Shown: piece by piece, positions 31,277-43,457 of the stretch
Layout of the letters: each line of letters begins with the position of its first letter
Numbering within the stretch: the stretch's first letter is position 1
DNA from: Agarophyton chilense
Taxonomy: Eukaryota; Rhodophyta; Florideophyceae; Gracilariales; Gracilariaceae
Assembly (NCBI GenBank): GCA_030374765.1
Contig: JARGXX010000071.1
Location: 2,380,540 to 2,444,539 of the forward strand
DNA: 64,000 nt
Direction: 5' to 3'
The notes under the pieces: model-generated
Database searches by the model: none
The model's input: only the letters and a program-made list of their open reading frames with translations
Told to the model about the DNA's origin: nothing
Translations under genes and position numbers: made by a program

Positions 31277-32472
31277 TTACTGTCGGTATTCTTCCTCCGG
31301 AAGGACAATGTGGTCCAGAGAGGCGAATGCATCGGAGTCGGTGGGGAGCGATGGGTGGTAGTAGTTGGCATTGACCATCGTGTCCGTGGGGCTAGTCGAG
31401 TCCTCGGGAACTGCCTTAGGGGGTGTGGAGACTTGATCGTTGACCTGAGGTCGTGGTGCTTCCGTTGGGCCAGGGGACTGGGACGTTCTTGGTACGGAGG
31501 AACTAGGAGCTCGTGTCACGCGGTCAATAGACACGGTGTTCTGTAGGCCGTCAATGAGTAACGTGATGGTGTGTTCATTGGCCTTAAGGACTGTGTATGG
31601 TCCCGTTGAGGGGGGTAAGAGCTTCCGCGTAGTGTCCTCGAGTTTTTTCACTGTCCTCCGGTGGCCGATCCAGGCAAACCAGATCTCCTTTCCCAAAGGT
31701 CTGTGTGTTCTAAACGGCTTTGTCTAAATTGATCTTGTAGCGCTGTTGGGCTTTGGTTAGTACAGTTCTGGCCGATTGGAGAGTGCGGTCAATGCGTGGG
31801 CGCGAGTAGCGCTTCGCCTGGGTAGGATTCATCCCTTCGGTTATGCCCTAAGGCATGATAGACTCCTGAAGGTCAACAGCTATCGGCGACGGCGCTCTCT
31901 TTAGCGTTAAGTCAAAAGGCGTTGTACCTGTGGAAGCGTGCTCCTGCGAGTGAGTTGTGGGCATTAAAAAAAGGCTCAACGTAGTCGTCCAAGACCAATT
32001 GGTGCTCCGAAACGTAGTGCGCCAATCGGTTCAGAAAGGTGCGGTGGATGCGTTCGGCTCGGCCATTGGTGTGCGGGTGGCAGGCGGTGGTGGTCACATG
32101 TTTGATTCCTAAGGTAGCACAAACGTGTGAGAAGAATTTGGATACAAACAGGCTGCCGTTATCCGTAAGGAGGTAGAGTGGTGTGCAATATGGATATACC
32201 CAGTGGGACAAGAAGGACGTGGCGACATCCGGGGCTGGTGTCTTCCCGAGGGGTAGGGCTCGGGTAAGTTCGGTAAACCTATAGGTTACAACCAAAACAA
32301 ACCGTTTCCCACTAGAAGACTTCGGCAAAGGCCCAAGTATATCCACTGCGACAAATTTCATCAGACCTGCGGCGGGGAAGAGCTTATATTTGGCCTGATG
32401 GTTGGGGCGAGACCCCCGGATCTGTGCGCACGATGCATAGTTCCGTGCGGTTTCCCATAGCTCCTGCGCCAT
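31277..32472 (-). pseudogene. Gypsy integrase (broken)
   Basis: The segment 31912-32472 holds the integrase core: Asp in VAVDILGPL, Asp in LLTDNGSLF and Glu in NGRAERIHRT, preceded by the end of a zinc-binding region (ARNYASCAQ). After a gap with frame breaks, 31277-31696 holds the C-terminal GPY/F-type module (STGPYTVLKA...), typical of Gypsy integrases, and an acidic/Pro-rich tail. The D,D,E residues are present but the frame is interrupted, so no full integrase can be made. Confidence 0.85.
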
Positions 32473-32848
32473 TAGTGGCCAGAAGAAAAACTTCCCAGGT
32501 GAGGGAAATGGGCGAGGTATAGGAGTCGCGCCCTTGGTGAAGTTGGTATTACTCGTTGCAATGTGCCATCTAGCCGTGAGCGGCGACTGAGTAGTCCAAT
32601 TCGGTCAAAGACGAATAGGCATCCAGGGGTTCTTACTAATCGGGCTGTTTCCTTGCAGTACTCGTCTTCGACCTGAGGCTGTAGGAGTTCCTCAATAGTG
32701 ATAGGGAGGAGCTCTTTTCCTCCGGGGCTATCGCGTTAACCTGAGGTGTAGTCGAGTTGGGCGGTACTGTGTTCCAATTTAATAGGTCTACTTTTTTCTC
32801 CTTTACCTCAGGATCCTCCGATTTTATCTTACCCATAAGGTCATTCAT
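32473..32848 (-). other. Gypsy integrase N-terminal/connection remnant
   Basis: Interval between RNase H and integrase core frames. It should contain the zinc-finger part of integrase and shows only short scrambled frames. Confidence 0.4.
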
Positions 32849-34258
32849 TTACGAATAGTCTTGTTGTCTATCTTCTGTAAAGGGGGTAGGAAAGAGGTCG
32901 TCCAATGGAGTGTCGTCATTTCCGTCGGTAATTATTCGCGAAAGGTCATCCGCTGCCTGGTGCTTGATGCCTGGCCTATAGGTTATCTCGTAGTCATATT
33001 CGGAGAACCTGAGGCGCCACCTAGCGAGGAGGCTCGATGCATCGGTCATATTGAGTAACCAGCGAAGTGAATCATGGTCTGTTGAAATGGTAAACCTGGT
33101 TCCCGCTAGGTACGGACGGATTGTCAATACAGACCATACGATGGCTAGACATTCCTTTTCAGTCGTACTGTAGTTTCACTCCGCGCTGATGATCGTTTTG
33201 CTCCAGCAGCGAATAGGTCGATAGTCCTTCGGTGACTCCTGTTCCTGTAGCAGTGTACAACTTACTAGCACATCAGAGGCATCTGCATCCAGGACGAAAT
33301 CCCTATCGGGCTTTAGTAAAGCCAATATGGTTTGGTTCAGCAATTTGTCTTTTAGGGTCTGAAATGCCTCGAACTGGTCGTCCGTAAGGGCTTCGAACTC
33401 CGAAGCTGTTCCGTTTTTCAGCATCGCGTTAAGAGGGGCCTGGATCTTTGAAAACCCTTGCACGAACAGTCTGTAGACTTTGCCCAAGATTTCGAAGGAT
33501 CTTAGTTCTGTGTGGGTCCTAGAAGGCTTAGACTGGCAATTCGCATTTGTGGTCCGTGTGGCCACCTTTAAATTTCCTGGGAGGACGACGTGACCTAGAT
33601 AGTCCACTGGGGCCTGGAAGAAAGTGCATTTGCGGAGTTTCAGTTTTACTCTATCGTCCTGTAGGATTTTTAACACCTTCTTCACGTGGAGAAGGTGTTC
33701 CTTTACGGTCCATGAGAAGATTATAACTTCATCCAAATAGACCCGGGCGGATTTCCATTTGACTCTGAACAGTATAATGTCCATTACCCGTTGGAAAGTG
33801 GCTGGTGCATTCTTCCAACCAAAGGGAATGCGAGTAAATCTGAACAGACCTTCATGGGTGGTAAAGGTTGTCAGCGCTCTCGCGTCGTCGGCCAAAGGGA
33901 TTTTCCAGTATCCAGAGTTAGCTTCCAGTGTGGTAAATACGACAGCTTCGCCGAAGCAATCCAGACAGTCGTCCATGCGGGATATCGGGTTTGAGTCCCT
34001 CTTGGTTACTGCGTTTAGCTTCCAGTAGTCTACACAGAACCTGACGGAGCCATCTTTCTTCGCCACGAGGACAGGGGGACTTGCCCATTCGGATTGGTTT
34101 GGAGACGCCGTCTGTATGAATTGAGCTTTGCGCATCTTGTCCATCTGGTCGGCGACCATTTCCCTATCCTTAAGGCCGGTACAGCATGGGTGCTGGAACT
34201 GTGGGCTAGCATCATTTTGAAGGTCAATGCGGTGTGTAGTGGATTTGATTGTGCCCAA
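32849..34258 (-). pseudogene. Gypsy reverse transcriptase-RNase H (broken, active site altered)
   Basis: 33176-34258 encodes Gypsy reverse transcriptase: VRFCVDYWKLN, FTTLEANSGYW (usually LDL/A), IPFGWKNAPATFQR, then YLDE at 33739-33728 where the family has YxDD. The last metal-binding Asp is thus Glu. The frame continues through FVLDADASD of RNase H to a stop at 33176, then 32849-33127 continues the RNase H (ISTDHDSLRWL) and connection (YRPGIKHQAADDLSR). The copy is catalytically dead by sequence. Confidence 0.9.
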
Positions 34259-34419
34259 TCTACCTCATCACATAGCCTGATATCTTCGAGGAGATCAAGT
34301 ATCTGGGTCCTATAGGATTCGAATTCTGCGCCGATAGAGACCGTCCCCTCCCAAGAGTTGGCGTCCGCGTCAAGAGGTGGCGTCGCAAGGTTATCTACTT
34401 TCCTTACAAGATCTTAGGA

Positions 34420-35043
34420 CTAGTAATGGACCGATACAGCAATTTGGGTCATCGGGGGTATCGTTATGGCCTTTGACAGGCGAACCTTATTGGAATTCGT
34501 GTTTTCGGAGACAACCGCTCGTTTGCGGTTCGCTTCTGGCCCTGGGGCGGAACCAGTTATGGAGATGAACGGTGCGCGGTAGAACGCGACTTTCGTAAGG
34601 CCTGGATAAATGGCCTTAATGTATCGGCCGATATACGAGGTCCCTAAGCTTGCTTCAGAGCCTAAGTTAGGACATACAAGGAACCACGTGCGGACTTTGC
34701 ATTTTCCTGCCTGGAGGTAAAGTGGTACTTTCTCTTTAATGTCCATCGGTCTACGTGGTGCATCGGTAATCCTTGAGGTCTTCCTTGCCTGAACGAAATC
34801 TTGCCAACCCAGTGGTAGTAGCTTAAAATAGACCAAATTGGGATCAGCACCTATGTCCAACACAGCTGTGTTCACTTGAAAGTTGTTGGAACGAAGTCCT
34901 ATGGTTACTCGAGCTTTATAGTTCTCTTTCCTGAGGATACAGACGGGATTTTTACTGTGTTCCAGTTGTGGTTCATCCTGAATGGTCCATTGTGGGAGGT
35001 TCGTATTGGGAGGGGAGGAACTCTTTGGCTGATGACCGTCCAA
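34420..35043 (-). pseudogene. Gypsy aspartic protease (altered)
   Basis: 208-codon frame between gag and reverse transcriptase, in a different phase from both. The active-site triad reads AVLDIGADPNLV: Asp-Ile-Gly in place of Asp-Thr/Ser-Gly, so the catalytic turn is mutated. Flanking hydrophobic strands and an SLGTSYIGRY segment fit a retropepsin fold. Confidence 0.7.
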
Positions 35044-35093
35044 TTGGTTAAGGCAGGGGCATAAAGAGGGAGGATTTGCACCGCGCCGTCCCT

Positions 35094-37226
35094 CTAGCAG
35101 TTTTCCGATGGGGTTTCCGTTTTTTCCTGAGGATAGGGTTCTTCCACGGGCTCGTCCATAGGATCTACAATAGCGTAAACCTGTGGGGCTTTGATCGCAG
35201 TATCCGGGGGCGTGGAATAGCGTGAGCTTTCAGGGATCCCTATGGTTCGTTGCTGCGCCCTGTTATACATTCCTTCGGATCTTCGCATCCGGTAAATCTC
35301 TTCCCTTAGGGCTACGAGGTTTTTGCGTGCGTCCTCAAGCAGATACCTCGTACATTCACAAGGTTGGGTCACGGAATGGCAAAGGAAGCAAGCCCTTGGG
35401 GAGCGAACAAAAACGTCCTTGCTGGGCGGAAAGGGAGAATACTTGGGTGTGGGTGGCCCAGGGGTCGCTGTAGTTCCCTGGGAGGTATATGATGGGGGCC
35501 CGGACGAAGTAGCACTGAAATTGACGGCGAGGACATCTCCCGAACTGGCGTAATGGAGTGATGCATTCATGTCCGACTCAGTGAAGCTAACCAATTGGGC
35601 TTGGTTGGGTTGACGCAATGAAGTTGCGTGTATTCTGGTTAAATTAGCGTCGCGCCTGGAGGTCCTGTAGGTTTTTCCATAACCCTCGGCGTAGGTAACG
35701 AGCCTTCGGAAGGAGTATTGCGGGTTTTTTGTGTGGTAATTGCGCACATGTGTCCGAATGGCAGGGACCATTCCTGAGATGAAGTGGCGTTTAAGCCATC
35801 CTTCGGAGATAACGTTTCCACATCAGTAAACCTTCTTCCATAGGTCGACTGCCAAAGCCGATTCGGTCATTTTGGAGCTCTGTCTAAAAAATACTACTTC
35901 CTTGTGGGCATCCATTATAACGTCATCCGCGGCGTAGGTCTCCAGGAGGTAATGAACAACCTGATGGTATGACCTGAGGATCTCACGGTCTTGAGCATCC
36001 ACGTGGTCAGTTGTGCCAGATATCTTCCAAACCACTCGATCAAGCACCTGTCCTGTAAGGGAGAATTGGAAAAGGTACAGAGCAGCGCCCTCGTGGACAC
36101 CGTTCTGATCGCAGGCCGTACGGAACAAACTGAGAAATCTAAGGACAGCAATGGGGTCGGAACTCGAGAACTTCTCCGTAATGGTTAGTTGCATCCGTTT
36201 GGCCCATTTGGCGACTCTGCGAGCCACCGAACCAGAATATTTCGCGGACCTGTCGGCCAGTCGGTAGTTCTGGTAATCTAGACCCTTGAGGAAACGTTTG
36301 TTGGTGGTTGTCAGTTGTCTGAGGCCTCGAACGGCAGCTTCATCTACTTCCCAGTCAGTCGTTTCGGTCGAAGCCGATTCAGAATCACTCGTGTTTGAAT
36401 GGTCTCTTCTTTTGCTACTTCTTTTCTTCTTTCTCCTGCGGTTGCTTCTTTTCTTTCCAGTGGAATAGGGACCTAAAGGATCGATCTCTCTATCAGATCC
36501 GATGGAGCCCTGAGGTCGCTGTACCTCATATAATCCGTTGGGTGGGGCAAGTGGTCTATCTTCTAGACACGGAGTTTCTCTTCTTCTCCTCGCTTGTCCC
36601 TCCCTTGGATTCTCCTGATGGGCAACCTGTGTCTCATCTAAACGCGGAGCTTCTCTTCTGCTCCTAGATTGTCCCACCATGGGGTTTTTCTGATGGTATT
36701 CCCGGCGAGGGGCGGATCACGCCACCACTCCTGGGAGTTCGGTAGGGAGCTGCCATATGGAAGCCGGATGGTTGACATGTGGAGTGGTCCTAGGGACCGT
36801 GTTGCCTGACTGGCTGGTGACTTCTCCTTGAACGGCCTGAATGAGGGAGTCTAAGAATAGCTCAGTCTCCATGACCGTGGGGACGATTCGCGTAACAAGG
36901 TAATCCGTATGGTCAGTGATAACCGTGGCGAGTGGCATTTGCACAATGGAATCCACATGGGCTGAGCAGAGCTCACGGAGACGAGGCCAGAGAAGGTCGG
37001 CACGTCCGGCGGGAAAACTCTCTCTAATTCCTTCGGTCTTACGGGGTCCTCCTTGTGGTGTTCCCGGCCTAGAGGCGGCCCTGGTGAGGCGTTCTCGTAA
37101 ACGCGCTGCTACTGTGGGGTCCCGGCGAATCCTTTCAGGGTCGTCGATGCGAGTCAGTACTTCTTGGGGCTGGCTTCTCGTGCTCCTGCGGTCGCTAACA
37201 TTATAAACATGAGGTTCAGGCGACAT
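35094..37226 (-). pseudogene. Gypsy gag (three pieces in one phase)
   Basis: One reading phase from 37226 to 35094 is interrupted by TGA at 36719-36717 and TGA at 35825-35823. Contents: N-terminal Arg-rich part; a basic KKRSNRRRKKKRSSKRR stretch and Ser-rich linker; a capsid-like helical core (about 36250-35830) with DQNGVHEGAALYLFQF; and a C-terminal Pro-rich tail with ACFLCHSVTQPCECTRYL, a degenerate Cys cluster where a zinc knuckle would be. Two premature stops show the gene is dead. Confidence 0.8.
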
Positions 37227-37412
37227 CGTTGTCGTTGTAGTGGCAGCTGTTCCTCCTGCCTTGGGAGTCCTATGGTCGGGTCGGTTGGGTGTGTTTCATG
37301 CATCCATAATGGCGTTTGCTTCTGTACTTCTGGTCCGTTGGGGAATTGAACCAAAGGTTAGAATCCGGATAATTCTTCGTTTCAGTGGTCCGTTCAATTA
37401 TTGCAAAGGTTT

Positions 37413-37428
37413 CTGAGTCGGGAGACCA
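37413..37428 (-). promoter_or_regulatory. Candidate Gypsy primer-binding site
   Basis: On -, TGGTCTCCCGACTCAG starts 3 nt inside the 5' LTR. It begins with TGG, complementary to a tRNA CCA end, the usual kind of site; which tRNA cannot be said by eye. Confidence 0.5.
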
Positions 37429-37431
37429 AAA

Positions 37432-37877
37432 TGTAACGCAATGACTGTTTGGTCAGCGTACGGGTCTCAACCGGTGGTAGCGTGGTAGAGCGCGTCTTAA
37501 GGTTCGAATTCTTGACAGTGGCACTCCCAGAGTACTTGGTGCAATGAGCTGGCGTTTACTGCGTAGTCCTACAGTTTAGAGCTACGGAAACGATGGCTTG
37601 AAGACCAAAGGGTGGAGCTAATATACCAAAGGGGGTTATTTAGTATCATAACGGTGCCTACCTAACTCTAAGGGAGAAGCGTCACCCGAGCCAAGTAAAT
37701 TGTACTGGCGAGGTGCGGGGATCTCCCTGGCACTGTAATGCTAATCTTTTACACTAATTAAAATAAATTATTAAACTACATGAGTCTACCTGAGGTCGAC
37801 TCGTCCACGTGTCCCCTGTAGGATACCTCAGGGCCTGGCGCCTTACAGGGCTCAACCGCTATCATCGCTTCTTCACA
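37432..37877 (-). repeat. 5' LTR of the Gypsy element
   Basis: 446 bp with the same TG...CA ends as the copy at 27758-28202. Confidence 0.85.
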
Positions 37878-38999
37878 AACCGTGACTTCAGTTTCCCTTC
37901 ACTACCTTTGATGTTCTTGAACCATAATTGTCAAAAGTGAAGTGCGCTCAAGCCGTAGACGAATAGGAGAAAAAGAATTTTTTAGGGTCCGGCTTATTTG
38001 GTCACGTTCAGTGGACTGAAATCGCAATTCTAGCTCCATCTCCACCTTCAAACCGATTTTTGTTGGAGCAATATCAGCTCAAAGGGCTTCGTACAGTAGA
38101 TAAGCTACTTTTGCAGGTAGAAGCGCTTGAGTTCCAACTGCTTTCCATTCAAAAGCAAGACTCTTTTTCAACTTTAGTCAGTGTCAGGAAAATCGATGAA
38201 GGGTTCTGCTCGATAGTCGGAGTATGCAATGGTGTCCCATATTTACGAAAACAGAAGGTCACTTTTCAGACGTGATGCTGGATATAGCTTTTTTATCAAG
38301 TCTGGCACTGACCTTCTGAAGTATTCTGCACTGTCGGAATGCCGATGCAATATTTTTTTGGCTAAGTATAATGATGATCATAAGTGAGTGCAACGGCTAG
38401 GATGAAGTTATGAAGCGGCACCCCGCAGATGGTCCGTGAGGTGGTATGTTACACGTGGGACCTCGGTCTGCCACTGGGCATCCGATTCGACCCTTTGTAG
38501 GGAAATACCGGATTCGCAGCGGCGCATATACAGTAGCTAGTAGCCACGTGGCAACCATTATCCCGTACTGTAGAGGGGTTACTCGGCTAACCAATTTTAT
38601 ATCTAGATATTATTATGTGCGGCGCTTACCCCTGTGCACTGTACTTAAGACACAGAAGGGAGCGCCGACTCCAAGGTAAAGGAGACAACAAACGGGTTCA
38701 CAACTCACTTTCTCCTTGTTTGGGATTCCTTAACCGAAGATCTGGACAAGCTAAAACAAGTATTTGTCCGTTCAATATTACCAACCATCTTCATTGGCGA
38801 GTGGAGCCTTACAAACCCCATTCTAGCTCGTTAGTGTTGTGCTCTACCACACTTTTCCCTTAACCGCAAGCACCCATTCGGCAGTCCCGAACAGTGTTGC
38901 AGGTGTGTGCTCTCTCCGTAGAGCGGATACTACACCTTCGATTCACTGGCTATCATATAGTTCCTTCTACGCCCTCTATTCACCGGCTGCGGCGTCCCT
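37878..38999. other. Unassigned repeat-like DNA
   Basis: No gene seen. A 71-codon frame at 38060-38275 on + (Leu/Gln/Lys-rich) could be part of the older element that the Gypsy entered, but no motif supports this. Confidence 0.4.
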
Positions 39000-41200
39000 G
39001 GCCACTTAGTCCAAGATAGCGAAATTGTGACACTGATGATCCCGCATGGTATCGCAATCATGATCCTTTGCAACGTTGTCCGAGCACGCCCAGTTGTAGC
39101 TGAACCCATCCACATACTACAAAACCTGATAAAAAATGAAAGAGAAAGTAATCTCCTCCATTCTTATCAAACCTTTGCGAAGAGTTTCCATCATAGCAAC
39201 ATCATAATAAATTCTTTGCTGAATTCCAGGACAAATTTCAAACCGCAAAGGATTCCTCCTCAGCCGACTTTCAAATTTTGTCCCTCGGTCATGTTTTCTA
39301 TGTCGCAGTACTGATTGAACTCTGAGTGCTCAAATCCATGTACTTCAGTGCTGGGTGTGTAGTCAAAGTGCGTCTTAAGCAGTTTTTGAAACATATGAGC
39401 GCGAAGGATATGATCGTTTTTACGTTTCATGACCTTCGCGTTTTGACAGTTTTGCATAGCGTCCAGGAATAAAAAGTTTGTGATATTACAGTGATTTGTT
39501 CGCGTAGCATGCCTCATCATAAACATCTTGGACATGACCAATGAAAAATAGTGTTCCAAACCCGCTTGTGATGATTTTTCAGGCCACGAGGCCCTGTGCA
39601 ACCATTCCTTCAAGTGTCAAAGCTCGTGCACCAAATCATAGTTACCCGGGCCAAGCCCTTTCGTAGGAAGCTCCTCTCATGCGTTGTACTCGAACACAGT
39701 TTAACTTTCTCTGTCACTCATGTCTTTTCTGAGCTCACCGGCGATCTGCTTGGTAGTGTACACAAGTTTTGCGTACACGTGAGACACCCAATTCTGGATG
39801 GAATCCAAGATACATTTCAAAATCTCATCGGAATGGTATCCATCCGCGCCCAACCCAGCTCGAAAAATGTCTAACAATCTCGTACGAGGGTGATGTTCAT
39901 TTCATGGGGCTTTCCCGGCCGCATGACGAGCATCGCTTCCTTGACCTCTTGATAAATACTGGTGATGTGATCGCCAAGGTACTGGGCTGCTATTCCTGTC
40001 TCTTCTGTGAGGTGAGTTAAGTTCCCCGTTTGTCAACACTCTGTGCTCGTAAAGGAACCGTTTGTGTACTTTGTCAATCATGGATCGCTGATCATTAACT
40101 GTACTAGTGTAAACATCAGGCCATTGGTACTTGCGCATAAATTGAACTGGATATCTTTCCCTCTACGCTAGCGAGTATGGAATGTCTGCATAATAGTTCA
40201 AGCCTCAAAGATCTTTGAAGGAGGGTTCGTTTTTCAAGTATAGGACTCTCAGTAATTCGAGGTCAACGGTGAGATGATAGTGTGCATCCCAAAATGTATT
40301 GAAATATTTCTGTTCCTGTCCCTCATCATGACTGAATAGACCTGTTTCCAAAGCAACAGTAAAGTTTTTGTCAGCCCGAGCGTACGAACGGCAATTGGTA
40401 TAATACTGAAACACCGGGAAGGTCCACACTGAGCATGTTCATTTTGTTCCGTTTGTCAAACTCATCCAAGACGTTATCGATGAACCATGTTTTGCCAAAC
40501 AAGTATGGATTGTTTTCTTTGTCCATTCGCAGCATTCAGAGGAAGGACAGTATATGGCGTCTTGGTGATTGTTTGATACAACAGGTGGCTTAGGACACTC
40601 CGTAATTCGACCTTGACCAGAGAACATGGACGATGGTTGGGAATGCCAGTGATGGACATGCAAAAGAAGATTCTTCGGCATGGTTATAATGGACTGCTTT
40701 CTACCGTAATGCATAATGAGTTCATGTCACGGAATTCCAGAATTATGACGATGTCTGAAGCGGACGACGTTGGTAATGTGGGATTTCAAGAGCTGCTTCG
40801 AGTACAACAGTTGCGACTGCGTATTGACAGTGTTCCCCATAAAAGGCCAATCCTTCTCAAGCAGCAGCACATATATGGAACGCGCGGCACGTACCATACG
40901 TGATATGAAGCCCCAAGGGAAGAATCTTTGCTGAGTTGACTATTCGACTCTTTGTTAATGGAATGGAAGGCCGAAGAAAATTGGAATGTTATAAACTGTA
41001 AGAACCGAATGGTGAGACGATAATTTGACACCATTGACGAAGACCAGCACCTCATCGACCAAATCGAGCAGTCCATTGAATTTTGCCGTATTTTCAACGC
41101 ATGTTGAAATGACTCCATCTCACCGTGAAACAGCACAACGACTGAATATTCAAACTGTGGAGCGTTGCAAAATAGTCCAAAGGCAAGAGAAGATATCAAT
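39000..41200 (-). pseudogene. Decayed coding stretch of unknown family
   Basis: On - several consecutive protein-like pieces in changing phases can be followed from about 41200 down to 39260. Clearest parts are 40205-40429 (TFPVFQYYTNCRSYARADKN, then HDEGQEQKYFNTFWDAHYHL), 39902-40140, and 39260-39613 (TPSTEVHGFEHSEFNQYCDI). Amino-acid composition is normal and globular rather than low-complexity, but stops are frequent. It is probably one dead gene or transposon ORF. I do not recognise the family. Confidence 0.35.
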
Positions 41201-41368
41201 TATGAAAGAACGACGGCGGTCACAATGAAAGTGAAGAATACGGGACTGACTCAGCTGAGTCTATGTCGGAGCGACGAGCGTTTGGAAGAAGTGATCTTGA
41301 ACACGGCAAGCACCCAGCGTCGCCGCAGCAGCGTGGACCCCATCGTACTGTACGCGATGACTAAGCGA

Positions 41369-41490
41369 CAGTGACAGCGCCAGCGCCAGCGATAGCGACA
41401 GCGACAGCAACCGCGACAGCGACCGCGACAGCGACCGCGACAGCGACTGCGACAGCGACCGCGACAGAGACAACGACAGAGACTGCGTAA
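41369..41490. repeat. GCGACAGCGACC-type short tandem repeat
   Basis: About 120 bp made of imperfect 6-bp/12-bp units (GCGACA, GCGACC, GCAACC). No coding sense. Likely a simple-sequence repeat. Confidence 0.8.
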
Positions 41491-43457
41491 CGAGACTACA
41501 GCGACACCTACCATAACCTCTACGGGTACTTGAGCAAGTGACTGCAGACAATCACGTGCCACTGTCGGACGAGCGCATTTTACTCGCTGAGGTTTTGGAG
41601 AGTGTTGCGCTCTTCAAATCGTCGAGAAGAGCCAGCGACTCTTTGGAAAAACCGACGAGGCGTTCGAGCTATGCGCCATTGACTGATTCTGGCTTCTCGT
41701 TTGTGTTGTAACCATGAGCACGCTACCGCTATTGCGTCCACGCAATATTAGAAATGCACCCGTCTCTGCGCGTGCTCTGCTTACGTATGTGAGAGCTGCC
41801 AAACAGCTGTCGCCAAGTGCCGGCACGCTCGCTGGTTGTTCGAACTGGTGCTGCTACATCGTTGTTCGAAGAGGATACGTGCGTTGGTGACAATGGTGTT
41901 GTTGGCGTGTATGGTGTCCGTCATGCTGTTTTTGTAGTTTGGCGTTGCGTTTCCGCCTTTTATTGCACCGTGGAAACGACAAAGTCTCGAATCGTTCGTT
42001 GATTGGTATTCATCCGTGCTGCGACAGGGTGAGCCGCCGAAAGATGCTCAGAGACGGGGGTCTGGGTCTGAGAACGCGCCGGTTGCTATTGTTGTCCCGG
42101 GGATAGAGCCTCAGCATATCATTGATAACCCCGTAACATTACCAGCTGCCGACAGAGACTCTATGAGCCACCATGACAAGCCCGCGCAGGATTTTGCACG
42201 AGCGGGACGACAGAATCCCTAACTAAACCAAATTAACCTGTCGAACGCTCTACACAGACCGTGAATACAGATTCTTCAATCCGTCAGGATATACTTGTGG
42301 AAAAATCTTCACCCTTGGTGAGTTCGACACAACAAGACACCCCCATGGATTCAGCGACTTCTTTCAACGGGGAGACGGTGGTGGAGATGATGGCAGTGGC
42401 GGAGATGGCGGTGGTTGTGGTGGGTGAAATGCCTTCCGTCTCTGCTTGGCTGCAGTTTGTGGGTTCCTACTCTTGGTGAATGTGTTAGTGCGATGCTTTC
42501 AACTATGTCTGTTCATCAGCGAAGTCTATCCTTGACAGTATGTTCGAGTACGACCATACATATCATGTTGATCGTACACCACATTCTTTGGGACAGATCA
42601 AATCCCGCTTCTTTCTTGTTTTCCATTGTGATGGACAACAGTAGTTCTGCCTTGAAATTTACAACATTATGTGAGAAGCATGAAATCTGTGGTGATGGCA
42701 TATGTGCTGCGGTATGAACTTTAGTTTAGAGAGCTCCTAAAGGCTCGTACATTTATCCTTCACGCCCCTGGCGGCTGTTCCACTATGTAAAAGCCGTAAT
42801 ATGTTTGGCACTCGTGAATAAAAGAGATTCATTTGTTACTCCTATCTTGTCGGTACACATTTGGACGCCCATGCCTTCTTCATTTTCAATTTCTTGCAAG
42901 TGTCCAGAATTAAACATTTTCGAAGCAACCAATCGATTTCGTTGCGAGCTAACAGCTTGCGGATGAGCAGAAGCGGTTGTATGGCAGGGAGCTCGCCGAG
43001 TGTGTGGTGGGGTGAGGCATCGTGCTCATGCGCATGGGGAGCAGTGGCTGAGAGGAGAGTAGAAGAAGCCAGCTTGTCGCAAGAAAGAGGGGCTTAAAAC
43101 TGTAACACCGCTCAGAATTGAATTATTGGAGGTCAGGTGACACAAATGGCGAGAATTAAGGCGACACCGTAATTTTCCGATTTGAAAAGTACTGTATGGC
43201 AAGAAGCTCACAACCAGGAAACCAAGTTGTACAAACAATATCGCAATAACATCAAGTGTGCATCAATTAATCCGATGCCCAATCACGCGGACACACGTGT
43301 AACAAGCCATATTCTGAATTGATATATTTTGAACATCATATAGACATCTGTGGAACGTTCGAAATATCACTAGTACGTCATTGGGACATCAACCCGACAT
43401 CCAGTGGACATCTAGTTCCTTCTCCGTATTACTCAGTGTTCAGAGCTTGTGACGGAA
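41491..43457. other. Unassigned DNA between repeats
   Basis: About 2 kb with only short open frames. A GGTGGTGGAGATG-rich patch at about 42370-42430 resembles the Gly-rich coding repeats at 45-46 kb but is too short to call. Otherwise nothing is seen. Confidence 0.4.

Larger units (their letters stand above)
27758..37877 (-). mobile_element. Dead Gypsy (Ty3-type) LTR retrotransposon
   Basis: About 10.1 kb. Flanked by direct repeats of about 445 bp that start TGTAACGCAATGACT and end TTCACA (TG...CA ends). By eye the first 120 bp differ at roughly 15% of positions plus indels elsewhere, so the insertion is old. Order on -: 5' LTR (right), PBS, gag, protease, reverse transcriptase, RNase H, integrase, 3' LTR (left), the Ty3/Gypsy order. 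Every domain is broken by stops or frameshifts. Between integrase and the 3' LTR lies a long degraded frame on the other strand. No matching target duplication is visible (CCACC left, AACCG right). Confidence 0.9.

Noticed and set aside
37480-37520. tRNA-like boxes in the Gypsy LTR (GTGGTAGAGCG and GGTTCGAATTC)
   Set aside because: The boxes are only about 10-15 nt apart, too close for a tRNA, no acceptor stem forms, and the other LTR copy lacks the second box.
41369-41490. Regular repeats considered as a CRISPR-like array
   Set aside because: They are 6/12-bp simple repeats without spacers, in a eukaryotic genome.
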